Source of the DNA: an uncultured Oscillibacter sp.
Lineage (GTDB): Bacteria; Bacillota; Clostridia; Oscillospirales; Oscillospiraceae
Assembly (NCBI RefSeq): GCF_910579365.1
Contig: NZ_CAJTUX010000001.1
Location: forward strand, 1-64,000
Direction: 5' to 3'
Length of the DNA stretch: 64,000 nucleotides
Shown: positions 44,963-53,577 of the stretch, piece by piece
Layout: every line of letters begins with the position of its first letter
How positions within the stretch are numbered: the first letter of the stretch is position 1
Translations under genes and position numbers: made by a program
The notes under the pieces: model-generated
The model's database searches: none
What the model was told of the DNA's origin: nothing
The model's input: only the letters and a program-made list of their open reading frames with translations

Positions 44963-46345
44963 TCACAGCCCCAGGATCGCCGAGGCAAAGCGGAAGTAGA
45001 TCAAAAGGGACAGCGCATCCACAATGGTGGTGATAAACGGCGAGGCCATCACCGCCGGGTCAAAGCCGATGCGCTTGGCCAGCAGCGGCAAGGAGCATCC
45101 CACCAGCTTGGCGCAGAGCACCGTCCCCACCAGCGTGGCGCAGACCACCAGGGCCACCTGGGGCGTCACCGTGGGGTTTTGCAGAAGCCAGCGGTCCACC
45201 AGCATCATCTTCACAAAGTTGGCGGCCGCCAGGCACAGCCCGCAGCAGACGGAAACCCAGAACTCCTTCCACAGCACCTGAAAGAGGTCGCTGAACCGGA
45301 CCTCCCCCAGAGAGAGGGCCCGGATGACGGCGGTGGAGGCCTGAGTGCCGCTGTTGCCGCCAGTACCGGAGAGCATAGGGATAAACGAGGTCAGAATGGC
45401 GCAGGCCATCAGAGATTTTTCAAAGTGGGTCAGGATGATGCCGGTGAAGGTGGCGGAGAGCATCAGCAGCATCAGCCAGGGCGTCCTGGCCTTCCAGGTC
45501 TCGAAAATGCCGGTTTTCAGATAGGGCTTGTCACCGGGGAGCATGGCGGCCATCTTCTCGATGTCCTCCGTGACCTCCTCCTGGAGGACATCGATGGCGT
45601 CGTCCACCGTGACGATGCCCACCAGCCGGTTCTCCTTGTCCACCACAGGCAGGGCCAGGAAGTCGTACTTACTCAGCGACCGGGCCACGACCTCCTGATC
45701 GTCCAGAGTCTGAACGGCGATGAGGTTGCGCTCCATGATGTCACCAATCACGTCGTCCTCCTCCGCCAGGAGCAGTGTGCGGATGGTCAAAAGACCGATG
45801 AGGTGCCGCCGGTCGTCGATGACATAGCAGATGTTGATGGTCTCCTTGTCCGGTCCCGTCCGGCGAATGCGCTTCAGCGCGTCCTCCACCGTCATGTTGG
45901 CCTTCAAGTCCACGAACTCCGTGGTCATGATACTGCCGGCGGAGTCCTCGGGGTACTTCAAAATCTCGTTGATGCTCTTGCGCATCTCCGGGTCGCAGTG
46001 GCGCAGAATGCGCTTGACCACCCCCGCCGGCATCTCCTCCACGATGTCCACGGTGTCGTCCAGGTACAGCTCATCCAGCACCTCTTTCAGCTCCGTGTTG
46101 GAAAAGCTGTGAATCAGCAGCTCCTGGTCGTCGCTGTCCAGCTCCACGAAGACCTCCGCCGCCAGCTCCTTGGGCAGCAGCCGGAAGACCACTGGAACCT
46201 TTTCGTCCAAATCCGTGCAGAGGGCGGCGATGTCCGCCGCCTCCATGGGCAGCAGCAGGTCCCGCAGCTCCGCGTAGCGTTTTCGGCGGTACAACTCCTC
46301 CATTTCTTCCAGCAGCTCTGCCCGGTCATTTCGCGCCTCAAACAT
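44963..46345 (-). CDS. mgtE: Magnesium transporter MgtE
   Basis: 460 residues. Start chosen at MFEARNDRAELL; an upstream frame extension adds a non-homologous hydrophobic leader. N-terminal superhelical domain (VVFRLLPKELAAEVFVELDSDDQ), two CBS domains (SAGSIMTTEFVDLKANMTVEDAL; LPVVDKENRLVGIVTVDDAIDVLQ) that sense Mg2+, the plug helix, and five membrane helices with FIPMLSGTGGNSGTQAST in the pore. It is a Mg2+-gated channel in the cytoplasmic membrane. There is no M-box riboswitch in the short leader, so control is probably at protein level. Confidence 0.95.
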   Translation of the reverse strand: MFEARNDRAELLEEMEELYRRKRYAELRDLLLPMEAADIAALCTDLDEKVPVVFRLLPKELAAEVFVELDSDDQELLIHSFSNTELKEVLDELYLDDTVDIVEEMPAGVVKRILRHCDPEMRKSINEILKYPEDSAGSIMTTEFVDLKANMTVEDALKRIRRTGPDKETINICYVIDDRRHLIGLLTIRTLLLAEEDDVIGDIMERNLIAVQTLDDQEVVARSLSKYDFLALPVVDKENRLVGIVTVDDAIDVLQEEVTEDIEKMAAMLPGDKPYLKTGIFETWKARTPWLMLLMLSATFTGIILTHFEKSLMACAILTSFIPMLSGTGGNSGTQASTAVIRALSLGEVRFSDLFQVLWKEFWVSVCCGLCLAAANFVKMMLVDRWLLQNPTVTPQVALVVCATLVGTVLCAKLVGCSLPLLAKRIGFDPAVMASPFITTIVDALSLLIYFRFASAILGL

Positions 46346-46415
46346 GCACGGGACCCCCTTTCCATGAAGAAATAGCCGGAAAAACCCCAAAAAATAGGCT
46401 TCTCTCACTTCTACC

Positions 46416-46444
46416 ATCCTATTCCTATTTTTCGCCCCTGTCAA
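46416..46444 (-). promoter_or_regulatory. Promoter of mgtE
   Basis: Minus strand TTGACA - 17 bases - TAGGAT, leader about 64 bases. Confidence 0.7.
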
Positions 46445-46482
46445 GGGCGGGGCGGGGGAAAGTCCCCGGCAGAGAATTTTCC

Positions 46483-46511
46483 TCGACCTTTTCCCCGAAG
46501 TGTGTTATAAT
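46483..46511 (+). promoter_or_regulatory. Promoter of the GH13 gene
   Basis: TCGACC - 17 bases - TATAAT, start near 46518, about 73 bases before the ATG. Confidence 0.65.
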
Positions 46512-46590
46512 AAAAATCTGTACAACACCTTTGTGTCCAGTGCCGGGAAATCCGGCGAATCCCCCTCCGCCAAGAAAGGACGGTTTGATT

Positions 46591-47901
46591 ATGTGGGCTG
46601 ACAAAAGCGTATTCTACCAGATTTATCCCCTGGGCTTCTGCGGGGCTCCCAGAGAGAACGACGGCGTCCCCGTGAGCCGCATCGGCAAAATTGCGGACTG
46701 GGCTCCCCATATCCGGAAAGTGGGGGCCGGGGCGGTCTACCTCTCCCCCATCTTCGAGAGCGACCGCCACGGCTACGACACCCGGGACTACCGGAAGGTA
46801 GACTGCCGCCTGGGGACCAACGAGGACTTCGCCGCCGTGGTGAACGCCCTCCACGGCCACGGCATCCGGGTGGTGCTGGACGGCGTGTTCAACCATGTGG
46901 GCCGGGGCTTCTGGGCCTTTCAGGACGTGCGGGAGCGGAAGTGGGACTCCCCCTACAAGGATTGGTTCCACATTCACTTTGACGGCAACTCCAACTATGA
47001 CGACGGCTTCTGGTACGAGGGCTGGGAGGGGCACTTCGAGCTGGTGAAGCTGAACCTCCAAAATCCCGCCGTCGTGGACTACCTCCTGGACTGCGTGAAG
47101 TTCTGGGTGGACGCGTTCGATATCGACGGTCTCCGGCTGGACGTGGCCTACTGCCTGGAACCGGACTTCCTCCACCGCCTCCGGCAGTTCACTGAGGGGC
47201 TGAAGCCGGAGTTCTTCCTGGTGGGCGAAACCCTCCACGGGGACTATAACCGCTGGGTAGGAGACGGTCTGCTCCACTCCTGCACGAACTATGAGTGCTA
47301 TAAGGGTTTGTACTCCAGCCTGAACTCCATGAACCTCTTCGAGATCGTCCATAGCCTGAAGCGCCAGTTCGGTCCGGAGCCGTGGACCCTCTACAAGGGC
47401 AAGCGCCTCCTCTGCTTTGTGGACAACCACGACGTCACCCGGGCCGCCAGCATCCTGACAAATCCCCGGCACCTGCCCCTGATTTACGGTCTCCTCTTCG
47501 GCATGCCCGGCATCCCCTGCCTGTACTACGGCAGCGAGTGGGGGGCCCTGGGGGAGAAGTCACAAGGGGACGACGCCCTCCGCCCCGCTTTCGACGCGCC
47601 GGAGTGGACGGACCTGACGGACCAGATCGCCGCCATGGCGAAGGCCCACGCGGAGAGCGAGGCCCTGTGCTACGGCGATTTCCAAGACATCGTCCTCACC
47701 AACCACCAGACCATCTTCCAGCGCCGGACGGACTCCGAGCGGGTGCTGGTGGCGGTCAACGCCTCCGACGCGCCCTACACCGCCCACTTTGACGCGGGCT
47801 GCGGCCAGGCGGTGGATCTCATCACCGGAAAGCTCCACGACTTTGGCGGCGGCAGCGAGCTGCCCCCCTACAGCGTGGCCTTCTGGAAGTGCGAGCGGTA
47901 A
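46591..47901 (+). CDS. Alpha-amylase family (GH13) glycosidase, cytoplasmic
   Basis: 436 residues with start at MWADKSVFYQIYPLGF. The four GH13 regions are present: VVLDGVFNHVG (I), GLRLDVAYC with the nucleophile Asp (II), FLVGETLHG with the acid/base Glu (III) and FVDNHDVTR (IV). No signal peptide. Short N-terminus without a CBM34 domain and modest length fit intracellular maltodextrin- or sucrose-isomaltose-type glucosidases or cyclomaltodextrinase-like enzymes. No transporter or sugar regulator is nearby, so the exact oligosaccharide is unknown. Confidence 0.9.
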   Translation: MWADKSVFYQIYPLGFCGAPRENDGVPVSRIGKIADWAPHIRKVGAGAVYLSPIFESDRHGYDTRDYRKVDCRLGTNEDFAAVVNALHGHGIRVVLDGVFNHVGRGFWAFQDVRERKWDSPYKDWFHIHFDGNSNYDDGFWYEGWEGHFELVKLNLQNPAVVDYLLDCVKFWVDAFDIDGLRLDVAYCLEPDFLHRLRQFTEGLKPEFFLVGETLHGDYNRWVGDGLLHSCTNYECYKGLYSSLNSMNLFEIVHSLKRQFGPEPWTLYKGKRLLCFVDNHDVTRAASILTNPRHLPLIYGLLFGMPGIPCLYYGSEWGALGEKSQGDDALRPAFDAPEWTDLTDQIAAMAKAHAESEALCYGDFQDIVLTNHQTIFQRRTDSERVLVAVNASDAPYTAHFDAGCGQAVDLITGKLHDFGGGSELPPYSVAFWKCER

Positions 47902-47955
47902 ACGCCGCCCTCCGATTCCGGCGGCACGCATTCAAGGGAAGGCACTTGGACAAAC

Positions 47956-48171
47956 ATGACCGATTTGGAATTGAGGAAAAAAGCCTCTGAAATCGCGGCT
48001 CAGCTTCGGGACAGCACCATACCGGACGAGGAAATCATCCGCCAAATCGTTGTCTTTCGCATTGTGACTTTCGGTTCGCCGGACGGCGTCCGAAGCCCCC
48101 GCCAAGCGCGGGGGCTTGAGGCTGTCGAAAAAGTCTTTTCGGCAGCCTGCGCAAGCTTTTCAAACCTTTAA
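47956..48171 (+). CDS. Small hypothetical protein, possibly a truncated gene
   Basis: 71 codons. The first 40 (MTDLELRKKASEIAAQLRD...) look like a genuine helical protein start, but the C-terminal part is translated from hairpin repeats (48092-48190), so the original 3' end was probably replaced by repeat sequence. No family recognised. Ribosome binding site weak. Confidence 0.3.
   Translation: MTDLELRKKASEIAAQLRDSTIPDEEIIRQIVVFRIVTFGSPDGVRSPRQARGLEAVEKVFSAACASFSNL
48092..48117. repeat. Palindromic repeat, copy 1
   Basis: 26 bases identical to 48281-48306, stem AGCCCCCGC/GCGGGGGCT. It is followed at 48119-48150 by another hairpin (AGGCTGTCGAAAA / TTTTCGGCAGCCT, one G-T) and at 48152-48190 by an AAGCTTTTCAAAC / GTTTTGAAAAGCTT pair. 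Confidence 0.75.
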
Positions 48172-48204
48172 AAAAGTTTTGAAAAGCTTCTGATTGAAAA
48201 CGAA

Positions 48205-48225
48205 AGGAACCCCTCCTGGGTTCCT
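48205..48225. repeat. Small hairpin AGGAACCC/GGGTTCCT
   Basis: Perfect 8-bp arms with a 5-base loop, inside the hairpin cluster between the two palindromic repeats. Confidence 0.6.
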
Positions 48226-48280
48226 CTCGTAACTCTCTTCCTTCCCGTTGCGTCAGTCTTCTGCGTTTTTTGACACGCTG

Positions 48281-48310
48281 GAAGCCCCCGCCAAGCGCGG
48301 GGGCTTTTTC
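48281..48310 (+). terminator. Palindromic repeat, copy 2, acting as terminator
   Basis: Same 26-base palindrome as copy 1, here followed by TTTTTC, so it can end plus-strand transcription from the GH13 gene. It overlaps the 3' end of the convergent Crp/Fnr gene. Confidence 0.7.
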
Positions 48311-49005
48311 TATTCCATTCCGCTCCAGGCGCTTCGCTTCTCCCCGGCGGAGAGGAGGGTAAATTCATTTTTCCGGAACCGGATCAGCCCCTCCGCCTCC
48401 ATCCGGCTCAGCTCGTGGGACAACGCGCTGCGGTTCACGCAGAGGAAGGCCGCCAACTCCTCCCGGGAGAAGGGGATACGGAAAGTCATGGTCCCCCGCC
48501 GCTCCGCCTGCATGGTGAGGTAGACCAGCACCCGGTCCCGAAGGCCCCGCTGGGACAGGATGGCCAGCCGGTAGTATTTGCGGAGGTTCCCGTCGGACAA
48601 AATGGTCATCAGGTTCCGCCACAATATCTGCCGCTCGGCCTCCCAGGGGCCCCCCGGCTCCAGCAGCAGCGCCCCGGGGAACCGGAGGACCCGGAGCCCC
48701 CCCGCCGCCGCGGCATAATAGGGGGACCGGCGGCTCCGGGTGCAGATCAGGTCCGTTCCCAGGGTGTGGCCGGGCCCCAGGGCGTCCATCAGGCTGCTGG
48801 ACCCGTCGGAAAATATCTGAAAGATCTGCGCCTTCCCCCCCAGGACCACCGTAAACCAGTCCACCCGGTCCCCCGGCGCAATGAGGACGGACTGCTTCTC
48901 AAATATCCGGAACGTTCCCTGGGGCAAAATCTTCTTCTCCAGGACCTCCTCAGGCAGGTCCCGGAAGAGGCGGCATTGTTTCAGCACAGGCAGCGCCGTA
49001 TCCAT
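48310..49005 (-). CDS. Crp/Fnr-family transcription regulator
   Basis: 231 residues. Cyclic-nucleotide-binding-like beta-roll at about 15-120 (LPQGTFRIFEKQSVLIAPGD, LGPGHTLGTDLI) and a winged helix at about 165-220 (RIPFSREELAAFLCVNRSALSHELSRMEAEGLI) with the recognition helix in NRSALSHEL. There is no N-terminal Fe-S cysteine cluster as in Fnr, so the effector is unknown. It is divergent from the molybdenum cofactor/transport operon and a palindrome sits at the activator position of that promoter, so it most likely controls it. Confidence 0.9.
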   Translation of the reverse strand: MDTALPVLKQCRLFRDLPEEVLEKKILPQGTFRIFEKQSVLIAPGDRVDWFTVVLGGKAQIFQIFSDGSSSLMDALGPGHTLGTDLICTRSRRSPYYAAAAGGLRVLRFPGALLLEPGGPWEAERQILWRNLMTILSDGNLRKYYRLAILSQRGLRDRVLVYLTMQAERRGTMTFRIPFSREELAAFLCVNRSALSHELSRMEAEGLIRFRKNEFTLLSAGEKRSAWSGME

Positions 49006-49051
49006 CGTCTTCCCTCCCGGCCGGTCGTTTTGAAAATTATACCGGAAAAAC

Positions 49052-49065
49052 GTTGTTAAAACAAC
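49052..49065. promoter_or_regulatory. Candidate Crp/Fnr-type operator GTTGT-TAAA-ACAAC
   Basis: Perfect 5-bp inverted repeat with 4-base spacer. Its centre (49058.5) is about 41.5 bases upstream of the start predicted from TATAAT at 49088-49093, the class II activator position. Confidence 0.6.
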
Positions 49066-49087
49066 CTCATTTTTTGCAGCCCTTTAC

Positions 49088-49093
49088 TATAAT
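49088..49093 (+). promoter_or_regulatory. -10 box of the moaA operon
   Basis: TATAAT with no usable -35 hexamer (CCTCAT at the expected place), as in activator-dependent promoters. Confidence 0.6.
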
Positions 49094-49133
49094 GAATTTC
49101 ATCACACTGCCGCCGGAAGAGGAGGACGCCGCC

Positions 49134-50072
49134 ATGCGGGACCGCTACGCCAGAACCATTACCTATCTCCGCCTCTCCGTCACAGACCTCTGCTCCCTCC
49201 GCTGCCGGTACTGCATGCCTGCGGAGGGCGTGCCGAAACGGGACCATGACGGCGTCTGCTCCGTGGAGGAGCTGGTGGAAATCGCCCAGGCCGCCGCGGA
49301 CTGCGGCGTCCGGAAGGTCCGTCTCACCGGGGGAGAACCCCTAGTGAGGCGGGGAATCCTGGACATTTGCCGGGGTGTCTCCGCCGCCAGGGGCGTGCAG
49401 GAGCTCTGCCTCACCACCAACGGCGTGGCCCTGGCCCAGCTGGCGGCCCCCCTTCGGGAGGCGGGCGTGAACCGGCTGAACGTCAGCCTGGATACGCTCC
49501 GCCCGGACCGTTTCGCCTACATGACCCGGGTGGGCCGGCTGGAGGATGTGTTTCAGGGCCTGGAGGCCGCCGCCGCCGCCGGATTCACCGGGACGAAGCT
49601 CAACGTCGTGCTGATGCGGGATTTCAACGAGGACGAAATCCCCGCCTTTGTGGACATTGCCCGCCGCTTCCCCGTGGAGGTCCGTTTCATCGAGCTCATG
49701 CCCATCGGAGCGGGCAAAAACGGGCCGTTCCTTCCGGCCGGAGCCGTGCTGGAGGCCTGCCCGGACCTCCGTCCCGCAGAGGGTTCCGGCGTGGCCCGGC
49801 GATACCGCTCCCCCGGCGGGGCGGGACTGGTGGGGCTCATCCAGCCCATGAGCCGCCGCTTCTGCGGGGAGTGCGACCGCATTCGGGTGACGGCGGACGG
49901 GAAGCTGAAGCCCTGCCTTCACTCCGGCCAGGAGTTCCCCCTCCGGGGCCTCCATGGCGAGGACCTGCGCCGGGCCATCCGGGAGGGCGCCGCCGCCAAG
50001 CCGGAGCGGCACCACATGACGGAAACCGGCCACAGCGACGCGGGCCGGGACATGCACCAGATTGGAGGCTGA
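49134..50072 (+). CDS. moaA: GTP 3',8-cyclase (molybdopterin biosynthesis)
   Basis: 312 residues; start ATG 8 bases after GGAAGAGGAGG. Radical SAM motif CSLRCRYC with the Gly-rich [12 protein letters not shown]; the C-terminal second [4Fe-4S] site is [20 protein letters not shown]. The protein lacks the terminal GG-containing extension in its usual form but ends DMHQIGG, with the double Gly that is needed for the MoaA-MoaC step. It turns GTP into 3',8-cyclo-GTP. First gene of an eight-gene molybdenum operon. Confidence 0.95.
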   Translation: MRDRYARTITYLRLSVTDLCSLRCRYCMPAEGVPKRDHDGVCSVEELVEIAQAAADCGVRKVRLTGGEPLVRRGILDICRGVSAARGVQELCLTTNGVALAQLAAPLREAGVNRLNVSLDTLRPDRFAYMTRVGRLEDVFQGLEAAAAAGFTGTKLNVVLMRDFNEDEIPAFVDIARRFPVEVRFIELMPIGAGKNGPFLPAGAVLEACPDLRPAEGSGVARRYRSPGGAGLVGLIQPMSRRFCGECDRIRVTADGKLKPCLHSGQEFPLRGLHGEDLRRAIREGAAAKPERHHMTETGHSDAGRDMHQIGG

Positions 50073-50076
50073 ACCT

Positions 50077-50547
50077 ATGAAATTGACCCACATTAACGAA
50101 CAGGGCCGGGCCCGCATGGTGGACGTGACGGAGAAGCCCGTCACCTTCCGCACCGCCGAGGCGGAGGGCTGGATCCGTATGGCTCCCGAGACCGCGGAGC
50201 TCATCCGCACCGGCGGAGCCCCTAAGGGGGATGTGCTGGCCGTGGCGCAGGTGGCGGGCGTCCTGGCCGCCAAGCGGACCCACGAGCTCATTCCCATGTG
50301 CCACCCTCTCCGGCTGACGGGGGTGGACATCCGCTTCGCCCTGGAGGAGGCCGCCGTTCACATCCGGGCCCAGGTGAAGTGCAAGGGGGAGACCGGCGTG
50401 GAGATGGAGGCCCTGACGGCGGTCTCCGCTGCGGCGCTGACGGTTTACGACATGTGCAAGGCCGTCCAGAAGGACATGGCAATCTGTGACATCCGCCTCT
50501 GCCGGAAGACCGGCGGGAAGAGCGGCGACTATGAAAAGGAGTGGTGA
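50077..50547 (+). CDS. moaC: Cyclic pyranopterin monophosphate synthase
   Basis: 156 residues, standard MoaC length. Signatures: [35 protein letters not shown] with catalytic residues, and [24 protein letters not shown]. It converts the MoaA product to cPMP in the cytoplasm. Starts 4 bases after moaA. Confidence 0.96.
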   Translation: MKLTHINEQGRARMVDVTEKPVTFRTAEAEGWIRMAPETAELIRTGGAPKGDVLAVAQVAGVLAAKRTHELIPMCHPLRLTGVDIRFALEEAAVHIRAQVKCKGETGVEMEALTAVSAAALTVYDMCKAVQKDMAICDIRLCRKTGGKSGDYEKEW

Positions 50548-50549
50548 GC

Positions 50550-50993
50550 ATGGCCGAAGTGGTATCCGTCAACATCAGCGAACGGAAGGGCACCGTCAAA
50601 AAGGAGGTCCCGGAAATTCGCCTGAGGCTCCGCCACGGCATCGAGGGGGACGCCCACGCCGGGGACTGGCACCGGCAGATCAGCCTGCTGGCGGAGGAGA
50701 GCGTGGACAAAATGCGCGCCCTGCTGCCCCAGCTTCAGCCGGGGGCCTTCGCCGAGAACATCAACACCCGGGGGCTATCTCTGAAAACCCTCCCTGTGGG
50801 AACCCGCCTCCGCTTGGGAGAAACCGTGGTGGAGGTGACGCAGATCGGCAAGCAGTGCCACAGCGACTGCGAGATCAAGCGCTTGACCGGAACCTGCGTC
50901 ATGCCCACCGAGGGCATCTTCGCCGTAGTGGTGAAGGAGGGGACCGTCCGCAAGGGGGACCCCATCGAGATTCTGGAGGAGGCGGCGACATGA
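50550..50993 (+). CDS. MOSC-domain protein
   Basis: 147 residues, a stand-alone MOSC (Moco sulfurase C-terminal) domain: GIEGDAHAGDWHRQISLL, GAFAENINTRGLSL, and IGKQCHSDCEI with the conserved Cys that could carry sulfur. Stand-alone MOSC proteins are thought to deliver sulfur or handle the cofactor for molybdoenzymes. Three bases after moaC, and its stop overlaps the next start (ATGA). Confidence 0.9.
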   Translation: MAEVVSVNISERKGTVKKEVPEIRLRLRHGIEGDAHAGDWHRQISLLAEESVDKMRALLPQLQPGAFAENINTRGLSLKTLPVGTRLRLGETVVEVTQIGKQCHSDCEIKRLTGTCVMPTEGIFAVVVKEGTVRKGDPIEILEEAAT

Positions 50994-52009
50994 AGCGGAT
51001 ACGCACCGAGGAGGCCGTGGGCCACGTGCTCTGCCACGACATGACGCAGATCATTCCCGGGCAGTACAAGGACGCCCGCTTCCGCAAGGGCCACGTGGTC
51101 CGGGAGGAGGACATCCCCGTCCTGCTGTCCATGGGTAAGGAGCACCTGTACATCTGGGAGATGACCCCCGGCATGGTCCACGAAAACGACGCGGCGGAGC
51201 GACTCTGCGCCCTCTGCCGGAACGCCCATATGGACCGCTCCGCCGTCAAGGAGGGGAAGATCGAGCTCACCGCCGCCATCGACGGGCTCTTCCGGGTGGA
51301 CAGCGCGCGCCTCAACGCCGTCAACGCCCTGGAGGACATCATGATCGCCACCCGCCACGGAAACACAGCGGTCCGGAAAGGGGACAAGCTGGCGGGAACG
51401 CGGGTCATCCCCCTGGTTATCGAGGAGGAAACGCTCCGCCGGGCCGGGGAGGCCGCCGGAAGCGCTCCCTTGCTGGAGCTGCTGCCCTGGAAGCTGAAAA
51501 CCGCCGCCGTCATCGCCACCGGCAGCGAGGTGGCCAAGGGTCTCATTTCCGATTCCTTCACCCCAGTGGTGGAGCGAAAGCTGGCGGCCTTCGGCATAGA
51601 AACCGTGGAGCGCCGGACCCCCGGGGACGAGGTGGAGGCCGTGGCCGCCGCCATCCGGCAGGTCCGGGAGACCGGCGTGGACCTCATTCTCTGCACCGGC
51701 GGCATGAGCGTGGACCCGGACGACAATACCCCCGGGGCCGTGAAGCGCAGCGGGGCGAACATCGTCAGCTACGGCGCGCCGGTGCTGCCGGGGGCCATGT
51801 TCCTGCTGGGATATTTTGCGGACGGGACGCCTGTGATGGGCCTCCCCGGCTGCGTCATGTACGCCAAGAGCACCATTTTCGACCTGGTCCTGCCCCGCGT
51901 CGCCGCCGGCGTCCCCGTCACCAGGGCGGAGATCGCCTCCATGGGCGAAGGCGGGCTGTGCCTGGGTTGTGACGTCTGCACCTATCCCAACTGCGGATTT
52001 GGAAAATAA
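50990..52009 (+). CDS. Molybdopterin-binding protein with C-terminal Cys motif
   Basis: 339 residues. About residues 1-160 (MKRIRTEEAVGHVLCHDMTQI, RFRKGHVVREEDIPVLL) resemble the MoeA N-terminal region. About 170-310 form a MoCF/MogA-type domain (TAAVIATGSEVAKG, LILCTGGMSVDPDDNTPGAVK, VMGLPGC). The end carries an extra LCLGCDVCTYPNCGFGK motif with four Cys, as if to bind a metal or cluster. It probably takes part in Mo insertion or in a specialised cofactor step. MoeA proper is not seen in the window, so this protein may stand in for it. Confidence 0.85.
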   Translation: MKRIRTEEAVGHVLCHDMTQIIPGQYKDARFRKGHVVREEDIPVLLSMGKEHLYIWEMTPGMVHENDAAERLCALCRNAHMDRSAVKEGKIELTAAIDGLFRVDSARLNAVNALEDIMIATRHGNTAVRKGDKLAGTRVIPLVIEEETLRRAGEAAGSAPLLELLPWKLKTAAVIATGSEVAKGLISDSFTPVVERKLAAFGIETVERRTPGDEVEAVAAAIRQVRETGVDLILCTGGMSVDPDDNTPGAVKRSGANIVSYGAPVLPGAMFLLGYFADGTPVMGLPGCVMYAKSTIFDLVLPRVAAGVPVTRAEIASMGEGGLCLGCDVCTYPNCGFGK

Positions 52010-52068
52010 CACGGAGCGCGCCTTCCAAGAAGGGCCCCGCACACCGTGATACGAAAGGAAGTATTACG

Positions 52069-52893
52069 ATGGACAAACGAACATGGACTTTGATTCTCGC
52101 GCTGGTTTTGGCGTTGTCCCTGACCGCCTGCGGCGGAAGCTCCGGCGCGCAGACCGCCGCCCAGGATGTGGAACTCATCGTCTTCGCCGCCGCCTCCATG
52201 CAGGAGACCTTCACGGAGATCGGAGAGAATTATCAAAACGAACATCCCAACGTCATCCTGACCTTCAACTTCGACTCCTCCGGCACCCTGAAAACCCAGA
52301 TTCAGGAAGGGGCGGACTGCGACATCTTCGTCTCCGCCGGGCAAAAGCAGATGGACCAGCTGGACGCCGGCGCCGGCGTGAACACCGAGGGTCTGGACTT
52401 CGTGCTGACGGAAACCCGGTTTGACCTGCTGGAGAACAAAGTGGCCCTGGCGGTTCCGGAGGGAAATCCGGCCAACCTCCAGAGCTATGACGGCCTGAAG
52501 GAGCGCCTGGAGGCGCAGCAGGGCATTCTGCTGGCCATAGGCAACCCCGACGTTCCCGTGGGGCAGTACACCCAGAAAATCTTCGCCTACTGGGGCCTGG
52601 ACGAGAGCGCCCTGACCGGCTGCCTCACTTACGGCTCCAACGTGAAGGAGGTCACCACCCAGGTCTCCGAGGGAACCGTGGACTGCGGCATCGTCTACGG
52701 CACCGACGCCTTCTCCGCCGGGCTCACCGTGGTGGACACCGCCACGGCAGAGATGTGCGGCCAAGTCATCTACCCCGCCGCCGTGCTGAACATCAGCCGG
52801 CACCCGGACGAGGCCCAGGCATTCCTGGACTATGTCCGCTCCCCCGCCGGTGCGGCCGTGCTGGAAGCGGTAGGCTTCACACCCCTGGGATAA
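52069..52893 (+). CDS. modA: Molybdate-binding lipoprotein
   Basis: 274 residues; signal with lipobox ALSLTAC at about 21. ModA marks: LIVFAAASMQETFTEIG, FDSSGTLKTQIQEGADCDIFVSAG, NPDVPVGQYTQKIFAYWGL and DCGIVYGTDA. It captures molybdate (or tungstate) outside the membrane for ModBC. Next gene starts 18 bases later. Confidence 0.95.
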   Translation: MDKRTWTLILALVLALSLTACGGSSGAQTAAQDVELIVFAAASMQETFTEIGENYQNEHPNVILTFNFDSSGTLKTQIQEGADCDIFVSAGQKQMDQLDAGAGVNTEGLDFVLTETRFDLLENKVALAVPEGNPANLQSYDGLKERLEAQQGILLAIGNPDVPVGQYTQKIFAYWGLDESALTGCLTYGSNVKEVTTQVSEGTVDCGIVYGTDAFSAGLTVVDTATAEMCGQVIYPAAVLNISRHPDEAQAFLDYVRSPAGAAVLEAVGFTPLG

Positions 52894-52911
52894 GCGAACA
52901 AGGAGGGCCCC

Positions 52912-53577
52912 ATGGACTGGTTTCCCCTTTACAACTCCATCCGCATCGCCGCCCTCTCCACGGCGGCCGTGTTCTTCCTGGGCGTCTTCGCGGCCTACTA
53001 CATCGCCAGGACCCCGCCCCTGGTGAAGGGTGTGCTGGACGTGGTGCTGACGCTGCCCCTGGTCCTGCCGCCCACGGTGGTGGGATATTTGCTGCTGCTG
53101 CTCCTGGGCCCCAAGCGGGTGGTGGGCTCCTGGTTTCTGGAGGTCTTCGGCCTGAAGCTGACCATGACCTGGTGGTCCGCCGTCTTCGCCACCATCGCCG
53201 TGAGCTTTCCTCTGATGTACCGCACCGCCCGGGGGGCCTTCGAGGCCTTTGACGAAACCCTGATCCAGGCGGGGCGGACCCTGGGGCTGAGCGGCGCCTT
53301 TCTCTTCTGGCGCGTGCGCATGCCCAACTGCCGCCAGGGCATCCTGGCGGGAACGGTGCTGGCCTTTGCCCGGGCCCTGGGGGAATATGGAGCCACATCC
53401 ATGGTCGCCGGGTACACCCCCGGCCGCACCGCCACGGTCTCCACCACGGTCTACCAGCTCTGGCGCACCGGAGAGGACGTCCTGGCCCTGCGCTGGGTGC
53501 TGGTGAATCTCTCCATCTCCGCCGTGGTCCTGCTGGCGGTAAACCTGCTGGAGCGGAAGGAGGGCCGGAGAAGATGA
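52912..53577 (+). CDS. modB: Molybdate ABC transporter permease
   Basis: 221 residues with five or so membrane helices; the coupling-helix EAA loop is TLIQAGRTLGLSGAFLFWRVRMPN and LAFARALGEYGATSMVAG is typical of ModB. The stop overlaps modC (ATGA). Confidence 0.95.
   Translation: MDWFPLYNSIRIAALSTAAVFFLGVFAAYYIARTPPLVKGVLDVVLTLPLVLPPTVVGYLLLLLLGPKRVVGSWFLEVFGLKLTMTWWSAVFATIAVSFPLMYRTARGAFEAFDETLIQAGRTLGLSGAFLFWRVRMPNCRQGILAGTVLAFARALGEYGATSMVAGYTPGRTATVSTTVYQLWRTGEDVLALRWVLVNLSISAVVLLAVNLLERKEGRRR

Noticed and set aside
46346..46440. M-box magnesium riboswitch upstream of mgtE
   Set aside because: The predicted leader is only about 64 bases, too short for an M-box, and no matching helices were seen.
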